A DNA stretch of 30,807 bases from positions 1-30,807 of the forward strand of contig CAJTXU010000005.1 of the NCBI GenBank assembly GCA_910584125.1, written 5' to 3'. The notes beneath the pieces are model-generated. The model saw only the letters and a program-made list of their open reading frames with translations. It did not search any database and was not told where the DNA came from. A program made the position numbers and the translations under genes. The stretch comes from an uncultured Muribaculaceae bacterium (lineage in GTDB: Bacteria; Bacteroidota; Bacteroidia; Bacteroidales; Muribaculaceae). Position 1 is the first letter of the stretch. Each line of letters opens with the position of its first letter. Positions 16,401 to 22,307 of this stretch are shown piece by piece.

Positions 16401-16630
16401 TCTTCGGCGTGCTGCCGATGCTGTTCTCGACTGGCGCGGGCGCGAACTCACGCATCGAGCTGGGCACGGCGGTGGTGTTCGGCATGATTGTCAACGCCAT
16501 CATCGGCACGACATGCGTCCCGGCCTTCTGGGTCGTGATGCAGCGCATTCACGAGCGCGGACACCGCGACAAGGCTGCCGACAGCAGCATCCCGCCGCCC
16601 GCCGCGTCCGAGAGCGCGAACGAGGTGTGA
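13466..16630 (+). CDS. RND efflux permease, AcrB/MexB (HAE1) type
   Basis: The 1054-residue proton-driven pump is full length (AcrB 1049). It opens with MFSRFFINRPIFATVLAVLM and shows two repeats of membrane helix plus large periplasmic loop. The proton-relay Asp pair lies in helix 4 (IAIVVDDAIVVVE, Asp408 and Asp409, matching AcrB Asp407/408), and the partner Lys in LGMSAKNAILIVEYA matches AcrB Lys940. The N-terminal porter domain has PDITPPTVSVSAVYPGA. Such pumps export dyes, bile salts and antibiotics from the periplasm or membrane; the substrate here is not determinable. Its last 82 nt overlap antisense with the thioesterase gene. Confidence 0.95.
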   Translation: MFSRFFINRPIFATVLAVLMVIGGALCVFTLPIAQYPDITPPTVSVSAVYPGANARTVAQAVGVPIEAQVNGVENMLYMSSSSSDGQYSLTITFRNGTDLDQAAIDVQNRMSQVTSTLPEAVTQQGVSVRKESTNQVLFCTLESDDPERYDALYLANYAQLNLVDPLSRVEGVGGVQAFGAGQYSMRVWLDPEAMRARGLTPADVAAAIRSQNMEVSAGSVGNPPGDSDSEFEFTLTSQGQLVSAEQFGDIIIRTDRTGILRLRDVARVELGSESYDVVSRVNGKEVALLGVQQLPGANALDVADGAIKELDRLSAYFPEGVRYRVVENTTDFVRESLSDVVTTFLLTTLIVMVVILLFLQNWRAVIIPMITIPVSLIATFAVMKLMGFTLNTLTLFGLVLAIAIVVDDAIVVVEDCSRLVDKGVLTSRQAAVKAMGELTGPVVGEVLVLMAVFIPTAFVSGITGQLYKQFALTIAVSTAFSGFNALTLTPALCALMLKPRRPARNIIYRGFNRGFQWTLGLYGNTISRLLRHPGATLAVYSSIAAAALVWFVYRPTSYIPEEDMGYFMASVQLPTGASIERTEKVVDAISADILKEIPEVRDVMTIAGFSMMGGGQSSNMASVNVMLVPWKERRGRAGNINDIMARVERIAARQQEAVTFCLNPPAIMGLGMTSGLQMQLLDIDNLGAGQMMKAIADIREAAAKDPRIASVSSLYQGTVPQYEIDIDRDRAEMQGASVSDIYAVLGQYMGASYVNDFVDFDRTFQVTMQADGASRANPDDVLKLSVRNSRGDMVPFSSFATVRETMGEPIVNRYNMYTTASVTATPAKGVSSSDGIKAMEEIVSGTLGQNYSYAWTGMAYQETQSGTTVAAVFIFAIIITLLVLAAQYESWTDPIAVVLAMPIAVLGTLLGTMLMSQSISIYTQIGLILVLGMSAKNAILIVEYAMDYRRTGIPIVQSAHDAGVVRFRPIMMTALAFIFGVLPMLFSTGAGANSRIELGTAVVFGMIVNAIIGTTCVPAFWVVMQRIHERGHRDKAADSSIPPPAASESANEV

Positions 16631-17334
16631 AGGCCATCGTCGGCCCTCAGCAGGCGGACGGTCTCGCCATACCTCCCCTCGCGCATGAACGCCATCTCCA
16701 GACGACGCGCCTGCGTGGCGTCCATCTCGTCGAGCGAGAACTGGTTGAGAAGCATGGAGACATATCTCACCGTGTTGACATGACGGTAGAAGTCGAGGTC
16801 TCCGTATCTGAAAGTGTATTCCGATGCCGGAGCGGTGGCCCTCAGGACCCCCTTCGGCATCTCGCCATCATAATCGGGCTCGAGAATCTGGGCGTGACGT
16901 CCCGGCCGGCGCGCAGGAGAGGGGCGGCCTGTCACGAGTTCGGGGGCCAGCGAGAGGTGCGACAGGCCGGCGTTCTCGCGCGTGCGCGTGTCGAGCACCA
17001 TCCACACCGACGTGGCGTGGCCGAGGGCGCGTCCCGACGCGTCGGCCACCTTGAAGTCGCGCACGGAGAAGTGGCGGTTCCAGTCTACGATCCAGGTAGT
17101 CAGCGAGTAAGTCTCGTTGACACGCGGATAGCGCTCCATCTCGACGGCTATACGCGACAGCACCCACCCCAGGCCGAGTCCCTCCATCGAGGGGTTGCCG
17201 ATGCCGAGCGCGTTGGCGTGCGCCGTCGCTATGTCGATGATCTTCGAGACGAGCAACGTGAGCGACATCTCCCCCTCGGCGTTGACCTCACCGGCCGACA
17301 GGAAGAACGTCTGCGAGAATTCCGGTGCCATCAT
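16549..17334 (-). CDS. Acyl-ACP thioesterase (FatA/FatB family)
   Basis: This 261-residue cytoplasmic enzyme should release fatty acids from acyl carrier protein. It has two hotdog-fold halves: residues about 1-135, with GLGWVLSRIAVEMERYP and WNRHFSVRDFKV, and about 155-250, with the active-site stretch YGDLDFYRHVNTVRYV. In plant FatB the catalytic pattern is D-x-N-x-H; here it reads D-F-Y-R-H, so the usual Asn is Tyr, with His retained. The start ATG at 17334 overlaps the TGA of the upstream lipoprotein gene (ATGA), implying translational coupling. The 3' end overlaps the RND gene by 82 nt on the other strand. Confidence 0.85.
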   Translation of the reverse strand: MMAPEFSQTFFLSAGEVNAEGEMSLTLLVSKIIDIATAHANALGIGNPSMEGLGLGWVLSRIAVEMERYPRVNETYSLTTWIVDWNRHFSVRDFKVADASGRALGHATSVWMVLDTRTRENAGLSHLSLAPELVTGRPSPARRPGRHAQILEPDYDGEMPKGVLRATAPASEYTFRYGDLDFYRHVNTVRYVSMLLNQFSLDEMDATQARRLEMAFMREGRYGETVRLLRADDGLHTSFALSDAAGGGMLLSAALSRCPRS

Positions 17335-17849
17335 TCGAGATATTTCATGAGTTCGGAGGCGGGCATTCCCGCGGCCTTGGAGGCATCGACCGGAAGGCGG
17401 CGGAAGTCGGTGACTGACGCGCCGGGGATTATGGCCGCCTTGATCTGTTCGGGGGTCGGGGCCTTCTTCAGGGCGCGGTATTCATCGAACGTCCAGCGCG
17501 TGAACACCGAGCCCGGGCCGAGGCCCTGGCGGTTGAGCCACCAGCCGTCGCCGATCTCGACCGGGGCCGAGCCGGCGGTCAGGTCGGTGGGCGCGGGATA
17601 ATACAGCAGGTTTCCGTCAGGGCCTAAGGTGACGGCCACGTTGCGCGAATAGTCGCCGCTCATCCTGAAGGCCGTCGCCTTGGGGATCATGGTCAGAGGC
17701 GCGTCGCCGGGCTGCGGCTGAGGCTGCGGAGCCGTTGTCGCAGTCGTCGTGGTGGTCGTCGTGGTGGTGGTCGTCGTGGTCTGCCCCGACTTGGGCGAGC
17801 AGGAGGCGAGCATGGCGCCAGCGGCCGCCATGTATATCAGTTTCTTCAT
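17331..17849 (-). CDS. Hypothetical lipoprotein with polythreonine tract
   Basis: The 172-residue protein has a signal peptide with lipobox MLASC (Cys17), so it is exported and lipidated. Right after the anchor comes a run of 13 Thr, then Ala, Thr, and a Gln-Pro repeat (about 24-48). This is probably a flexible spacer and a candidate for O-glycosylation, although the Bacteroidales motif D-S/T-A/I/L/V/M/T is not seen within the run. The remaining 120 residues contain Trp-rich sequence (GDGWWLNRQGLGPGSVFTRW) that I cannot assign. It is the first gene of a two-gene unit with the thioesterase. Confidence 0.8.
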   Translation of the reverse strand: MKKLIYMAAAGAMLASCSPKSGQTTTTTTTTTTTTTATTAPQPQPQPGDAPLTMIPKATAFRMSGDYSRNVAVTLGPDGNLLYYPAPTDLTAGSAPVEIGDGWWLNRQGLGPGSVFTRWTFDEYRALKKAPTPEQIKAAIIPGASVTDFRRLPVDASKAAGMPASELMKYLE

Positions 17850-17878
17850 TTTCGGTGTCTATCTTAGGGTTTCGAATG

Positions 17879-17886
17879 CAAATCTA
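17879..17886 (-). promoter_or_regulatory. Promoter -7 box of the lipoprotein/thioesterase unit
   Basis: The minus strand reads TAGATTTG, a full match to TAnnTTTG, 29 nt upstream of the ATG at 17849. A T-rich element lies about 19 nt further upstream but is not a clean TTTG. Confidence 0.55.
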
Positions 17887-18008
17887 ACACTTTTTCCCGA
17901 CATATGAAAATAAATGTTGCCGACGACCTCGCGCGCTACCCCTCCCATAATAATGAACTAACCCCCGCGTTTTATCATTATTAAGAAAGAATCAAAACAT
18001 TGAAGGCT

Positions 18009-18860
18009 ATGAAAATCAAATCACTCATCGCTATGGGCGTCCTGGCCATGCTGGCCATGACGAGCTGCGTATCCAACAAGAAATACGCCGAACTCGAAGG
18101 CAACTACCAGACCACCAAGGAAGACCTCATCGAGTGCAACGCCAACGGCAAGAGCATGGAGGCTATGATCAAGGACCTCAAGCAGCAGAACGCCGAGCTC
18201 AAGAAAGGCATGGGCGCGCTCAAGGAGACCCTCGACCAGGCCATGAACAACAGCGCGCAGGGCAACATCAACATCTCGAAGCTCGTCGACGAAATCAACG
18301 CCTCCAACAAGTACATCAAGGAGCTCGTTGCCGCAAAGTCGAAGTCGGACTCGCTCAATCTCGTGCTCACCAACAACCTGACGCGCTCGCTCAGCACGAG
18401 CGAGCTCCGCGACGTCGATGTCAAGGTGCTCAAGGGCGTGGTCTACATCTCGCTCAACGACAACATGCTCTACAAGTCGGGCAGCTACGAGATCAGCCCC
18501 GCGGCCATGGATATCCTCAGCAAGATCGCCAAGATCATCAAGGACTACAAGGACTATGACGTGCTGGTGGAGGGCAACACCGACAACGTTCCCATCAACC
18601 GCACCAACATCCGCAACAACTGGGACCTCTCGGCCCTGCGCGCATCGTCGGTTGTGCAGGCACTGCAGAATGATTTCGGCATCAACCCCTCGCGCCTCAC
18701 GGCCGGCGGCCGCGGCGAGTACAATCCCGTGGCCTCCAACGACTCCGAGGAAGGCCGCGCCAAGAACCGCCGCACGCAGATCATCATCACCCCGAACCTC
18801 GACCAGTTCATGGATCTGATCGACAAGGCGCCGGAGACCGACGGCTCAACAGCCGAATGA
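18009..18860 (+). CDS. OmpA family outer-membrane lipoprotein
   Basis: The ATG at 18009 (MKIKSLIAMGVLAMLAMTSC) gives 283 residues; a TTG nine bases earlier is in frame but unlikely. The lipobox AMTSC places a lipidated Cys at 20. Residues about 25-110 are a coiled coil rich in Lys, Glu, Gln and Asn. Residues about 150-270 are an OmpA C-terminal peptidoglycan-binding domain, with LVEGNTDNVPIN, NWDLSALRASSVVQAL and NRRTQIIITP, where the conserved NxxLSxxRA and RR elements hold the diaminopimelate ligand in the family. The protein probably tethers the outer membrane to the cell wall. It is monocistronic, with a strong terminator 35 nt downstream. Confidence 0.93.
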   Translation: MKIKSLIAMGVLAMLAMTSCVSNKKYAELEGNYQTTKEDLIECNANGKSMEAMIKDLKQQNAELKKGMGALKETLDQAMNNSAQGNINISKLVDEINASNKYIKELVAAKSKSDSLNLVLTNNLTRSLSTSELRDVDVKVLKGVVYISLNDNMLYKSGSYEISPAAMDILSKIAKIIKDYKDYDVLVEGNTDNVPINRTNIRNNWDLSALRASSVVQALQNDFGINPSRLTAGGRGEYNPVASNDSEEGRAKNRRTQIIITPNLDQFMDLIDKAPETDGSTAE

Positions 18861-18894
18861 CGGCGCCACCTGCCCTATCTTTAAGAGACTTCAT

Positions 18895-18929
18895 GCAGCC
18901 GGAAATCACTTTTCCCGGCTGCTTTTTTT
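18895..18929 (+). terminator. Rho-independent terminator of the OmpA-family gene
   Basis: GCAGCCGG (18895-18902) pairs with CCGGCTGC (18915-18922) and is followed by seven T. The hairpin also covers the last codons of the convergent VanZ-family gene. Confidence 0.9.
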
Positions 18930-19319
18930 AGGACGCACCACGCGCTCGAGCAGCGGAGGCACCGCGAGCGACGCCAGCAGGATGCCGGTGCAGTCGGCCG
19001 CGAAGTCGAGTATGTCGGTTGAACGTCCCATCGCCATGGCCCCTTGCGCCCACTCGTCGAGAGCCGAGAAGGCGACCATCGAGACGGCCGTCCAGACGAC
19101 ATTGCGACGCGACAGCCGCTCATGCCTCCTCAGGCGCTTGAGGTCGAACAGAATCACCGACGTCAGGCCGCCCATCATCAGGGCATGCACCACCTTGTCG
19201 GCGCCCGGAAACAACGGTATGCCCGTGTCGGGCACCGGGTCGGGGGCGAGCGTGAGCCACAGCACGGCCGCCAATGTCACGACCGTGGGCCACCATTTAT
19301 GCACGAATCCCCTTCTCAT
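18906..19319 (-). CDS. VanZ family membrane protein
   Basis: This 137-residue protein has four hydrophobic segments (about 10-25, 45-60, 73-88, 103-122) and the VanZ-like pattern FPGADKVVHALMMGGL, followed by SALDEWAQ...GRSTDILDFAADCTGI. The Asp-Lys-x-x-H and D-E-x-x-Q clusters lie at the ends of helices as in the family. VanZ itself gives low-level teicoplanin resistance, but most chromosomal members have no known function, so no resistance claim is made. The ATG overlaps the TGA of the FNT gene (ATGA), so both are translated from one message. The C-terminal tail is strongly basic. Confidence 0.85.
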   Translation of the reverse strand: MRRGFVHKWWPTVVTLAAVLWLTLAPDPVPDTGIPLFPGADKVVHALMMGGLTSVILFDLKRLRRHERLSRRNVVWTAVSMVAFSALDEWAQGAMAMGRSTDILDFAADCTGILLASLAVPPLLERVVRPKKSSREK

Positions 19320-19981
19320 TTTTCAGCTTGCACGGTTTCTGTCGATGCGGATGCCTGGGCGGGAGCTGCGTCTGGCCTTACGAGTCTATAGGCGTTGCAG
19401 CCCGCGAAATTGCCCGCCACGATGGCGATGTAGAACACCGCGATGTCGGCCAGACGCTCGGTCATGTATTCCGGTGTCACCGACGCCAGATAGAACGCGT
19501 CGGCCACGCAGTGGGGAAGCCCGCATAGGATGAAGGCCGGTATGCCGAACAGCAGCGGCAGCCAGCGGCCCTTGGCGGCGTTCTGCACCGCCAGCGTCAT
19601 GATGAATCCGCACCCCACGGCCAGCAGGGCGTTCTTCAGCGGCGACGACGCCAGCCTCTTGTCGATTATCGTCATGGCGGCCTCCTGCATCTCGGGGTTG
19701 GAGAAGAGAAGCGCCATGGCCACGCAGCCAAGGATGTTCAGGGCCAGGATAGCCGCGAGCCAGAGATAGCCTCCCTGCTCGGTCTGACGCGCACTGGCGG
19801 GATTCCACACAAACTGCGCCTTGCCCGTGAAGAGATTGAGCTGCATCGAGATCACCGCTATCAGTCCGAACGCGAACAGGATCGCCCCCGTCACGCCTCC
19901 GACCTTAAGGAATATGCAGCCGCCGAGGCTGATGCACGCTCCGGCCAATATGCCGCGCGCCACAAATCGTCTGTCGTTCAT
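19316..19981 (-). CDS. Formate/nitrite transporter (FNT) family channel, short form
   Basis: The 221-residue protein has six hydrophobic segments, near 8-26, 30-50, 72-93, 117-135, 141-163 and 178-198, the FNT layout. Landmarks fit FocA: LNLFTGK in the broken helix 2, Lys116 preceding helix 4 (FocA Lys156), PHCVADAFYL with His157 (FocA His209) and AGNFAGCNAY in helix 6. FNT channels pass formate, nitrite, lactate or hydrosulfide as pentamers; substrate cannot be read from sequence. It is shorter than FocA (about 285) mostly through short termini. Formate is a product of the frc/oxc pathway encoded 9 kb away, which makes formate export attractive. A TAATTTTG box on the minus strand at 20046-20053 may be its promoter. 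Confidence 0.82.
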   Translation of the reverse strand: MNDRRFVARGILAGACISLGGCIFLKVGGVTGAILFAFGLIAVISMQLNLFTGKAQFVWNPASARQTEQGGYLWLAAILALNILGCVAMALLFSNPEMQEAAMTIIDKRLASSPLKNALLAVGCGFIMTLAVQNAAKGRWLPLLFGIPAFILCGLPHCVADAFYLASVTPEYMTERLADIAVFYIAIVAGNFAGCNAYRLVRPDAAPAQASASTETVQAEK

Positions 19982-20144
19982 GCTCCGAAATATTGTTAGA
20001 TGTGAATTTCAGCACTGTGCTTGATAAGAATTTCAGTTCAGACTGCAAAATTAATAAAAATCGGCGTGAAACGCGCCTCCCCGGGCCCGAAACCGGGCCG
20101 AAACCAAGAAAAAACAGATTTTTTTATAATTTTTTTGCCTAAAA

Positions 20145-20176
20145 TTTGGAAGATTCAAAAAAAGGCATTAACTTTG
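20145..20176 (+). promoter_or_regulatory. Promoter of tRNA-Pro
   Basis: TTTG (20145-20148), a 20-nt spacer, then TAACTTTG (20169-20176) is a full match to the Bacteroidetes vegetative consensus. An A/T-rich stretch upstream (20107-20137) could act as an UP-like element. The tRNA begins 48 nt downstream. Confidence 0.85.
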
Positions 20177-20223
20177 CACTCGCTTTCGGGAAGGTAATAC
20201 TTCACAAGGCAACCCAACAATCT

Positions 20224-20299
20224 CGGGGTGTAGCTCAGCCCGGTTTAGAGTACGCGTCTGGGGGGCGTGTGGTCGCAAGTTCGAATCTTGTCACCCCGA
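20224..20299 (+). tRNA. tRNA-Pro (GGG)
   Basis: The cloverleaf is complete: acceptor CGGGGTG pairs with CACCCCG, D-stem GCTC/GAGT, anticodon stem CGCGT/GCGTG around loop CTGGGGG with anticodon GGG, and T-arm GCAAG-TTCGAAT-CTTGT. The discriminator is A and CCA is not encoded. Confidence 0.95.
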
Positions 20300-20311
20300 C
20301 TGAGATTGACG

Positions 20312-20348
20312 ACAGCCGATTGCTTCAGCAGTCGGCTGTTTTGTTTAC
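20312..20348 (+). terminator. Rho-independent terminator of tRNA-Pro
   Basis: ACAGCCGA (20312-20319) pairs with TCGGCTGT (20332-20339), followed by a T-rich tract (TTTTGTTT). It begins 13 nt after the tRNA. Confidence 0.85.
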
Positions 20349-20403
20349 AAGGGCTTTGCCCGCTCCCTGTGCGGAGGCAACCCCGACGTCAGAAGCAACA
20401 CCG

Positions 20404-20419
20404 ATATTATTAATAATAT
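20404..20419. promoter_or_regulatory. 16-bp AT palindrome upstream of the GH13 gene
   Basis: ATATTATTAATAATAT is a perfect palindrome ending 19 nt before the ATG at 20439. It may be an operator or simply AT-rich leader sequence; no canonical -7 box is visible close by. Confidence 0.35.
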
Positions 20420-20438
20420 AACCTCAATATTAACAGTC

Positions 20439-22307
20439 ATGAAAAGTCTCGCATCATTAGCCCTCTCGCTCGCCGCCGGAGTCTCCTCGATTTTCGGCGC
20501 GAACGCCGCCGAGAAGAAAGCCATCTCGGTCGAACCCCCGTTCTGGTGGGTCGGTATGGCCAACGACACACTCCAGCTCGCCGTCAATGCCCCCGGCATC
20601 GCCGACGCCCGCTTCGAACTCGACTACCCCGGCGTCAAGCTCGACAGCCAGGTCACCCTCGATTCGAAAAACTACAAGTTCCTCTATCTCACCGTCGCGC
20701 CGCAGACCAAACCCGGCAAGGTGAAGATCGGCTACACCCTCGACGGCCGTAAGCGCTCGTTCGACTATGAACTCAAGGCCCGCGACCGCGCGCCCGAGGA
20801 CTACCGCGGATTCGACGCCGGCGACGTGCTCTACCTGCTCATGCCCGACCGCTTCGCCAAGGGCCTCGACGACAAGGACATCGACCTCAAGGGCCTCGAC
20901 TATCCCGTCACCGCCGACCGCAACGACCCCAACGGCCGCCACGGAGGCGACATGCGCGGCATCCGCAACAAACTCGACTATATCGACTCACTCGGCGTCA
21001 CGGCCATATGGGTCTGCCCCGTGCTTGAGAACGACATGCCGGGCGGAAGCTATCACGGATACGCCACCACCGACTATTACAACATCGACCCCCGCTTCGG
21101 CTCCAACCAGGAGTGGAACACCCTGATCGAGGACGCCCACAAGCGGGGTCTGAAGGTGGTGATGGACATGATCTTCAATCATTCCGGCTCCAACCACCCC
21201 TGGATGAAGGACGCCCCGTCGGCCGACTGGTTCAACCATCCCGAGGGCGACGCGATGACCAACTACCGCCTCACCACCGTCCACGACCCCTACGTCTCCG
21301 ACTATGACCTCGAGCATACGGTCGACGCCTGGTTCGTGCCCGCCATGCCCGACCTCAACCAGCGCAACCCGCATCTGATGAAGTATCTCACCCAGAACTC
21401 GATATGGTGGATAGAGTCGTCGAAGATCGACGGCATCCGCATGGACACCTATCCCTATGCCGACATGAAGGGAATGTCGCGGTGGGCCGCCGACGTGCTC
21501 CGCGAATACCCCAATTTCAACATCGTGGGCGAGTGCTGGTATGCCAACGAGGCCGGCTCTGCATTCTGGCAGAGCGGCAACAAGCTCAACCCCATCGACA
21601 CGCACCTGCCGAGCGTGATGGACTTCTTCTACATCCTCAACGGCCGCAAGGCCTTCGGCGACGACACCACCCCCTGGGGAGGCCTCAACGCGGTCTACGA
21701 CCACCTCTCGAACGACTTCCTTTTCCCCGACCCGCAGAAAATCCTCACATTCCTCGACAACCATGACACCGACCGCTTCCTGGCCGAGGAGCCCGACTCG
21801 CTCGGCGCCTGGAAGCAGGCCATCGCCTTCCTGCTCACGTCGCGCGGCATCCCGCAGCTCTACTACGGCACGGAGCTGCTGATGAACGGATCGAAAGAGG
21901 GCAGCGACGGATACGTGCGCCGAGACATGCCGGGCGGATTCCCCGGCGACACCACCGACGCCTTCACACGCGAGGGGCGCACCGACATCCAGAACGAAGC
22001 CTGGGACTTCCTCTCCAAGGTGCTCAACTGGCGCCGCGGCGAGGCCCGCGAGGTCATGGCCAAGGGCAGACTCAAGCATTTCATGCCCCAGAACGGTCTC
22101 TACGTCTATCAGCGCAAGCTCGGCGACAAGGAGGTAACCGTGCTGCTCAACGGACGCGACATCCCGCAGGAACTCACCATGGAGCGCACGCTCGAAATTC
22201 TGCCTTACGGCACCCGCCTGCGGAACATCCTGACCGACTCCGATGTTACCATTAGTGAGAAGATGACCTTCGCGCCACGCGAGGTGATGATTCTCCAGAA
22301 TTGGTAA
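20439..22307 (+). CDS. Periplasmic GH13 alpha-glucan hydrolase (cyclomaltodextrinase/neopullulanase, SusA-like)
   Basis: The 622-residue enzyme has a signal peptide cleaved near ANA-AE (23), so it acts in the periplasm. Residues about 28-115 are the N-terminal beta-sandwich of bacterial cyclomaltodextrinases, about 125-530 the GH13 barrel and about 540-622 a C-terminal beta domain. Catalytic residues are Asp336 (GIRMDTYPY), Glu365 (VGECWY) and Asp443 (FLDNHDTDR); the conserved region I is DMIFNHSG. It should cut alpha-1,4 links in maltooligosaccharides, cyclodextrins or pullulan. No SusC/SusD pair is present in the window. Its TAA shares a base with the ATG of the CLC gene. Confidence 0.93.
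   Translation: MKSLASLALSLAAGVSSIFGANAAEKKAISVEPPFWWVGMANDTLQLAVNAPGIADARFELDYPGVKLDSQVTLDSKNYKFLYLTVAPQTKPGKVKIGYTLDGRKRSFDYELKARDRAPEDYRGFDAGDVLYLLMPDRFAKGLDDKDIDLKGLDYPVTADRNDPNGRHGGDMRGIRNKLDYIDSLGVTAIWVCPVLENDMPGGSYHGYATTDYYNIDPRFGSNQEWNTLIEDAHKRGLKVVMDMIFNHSGSNHPWMKDAPSADWFNHPEGDAMTNYRLTTVHDPYVSDYDLEHTVDAWFVPAMPDLNQRNPHLMKYLTQNSIWWIESSKIDGIRMDTYPYADMKGMSRWAADVLREYPNFNIVGECWYANEAGSAFWQSGNKLNPIDTHLPSVMDFFYILNGRKAFGDDTTPWGGLNAVYDHLSNDFLFPDPQKILTFLDNHDTDRFLAEEPDSLGAWKQAIAFLLTSRGIPQLYYGTELLMNGSKEGSDGYVRRDMPGGFPGDTTDAFTREGRTDIQNEAWDFLSKVLNWRRGEAREVMAKGRLKHFMPQNGLYVYQRKLGDKEVTVLLNGRDIPQELTMERTLEILPYGTRLRNILTDSDVTISEKMTFAPREVMILQNW

Noticed and set aside
18906..19319. Teicoplanin-resistance gene
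   Set aside because: VanZ-family membership alone does not indicate glycopeptide resistance; no other van genes are present.
20146..20421. 91-aa reading frame on the plus strand
   Set aside because: It runs through the tRNA-Pro promoter, the tRNA itself and its terminator, and the product resembles no protein.
20439..22307. Starch-utilisation (Sus) locus
   Set aside because: Only a SusA-like enzyme is present; no SusC/SusD pair or SusR-type regulator lies in the window.
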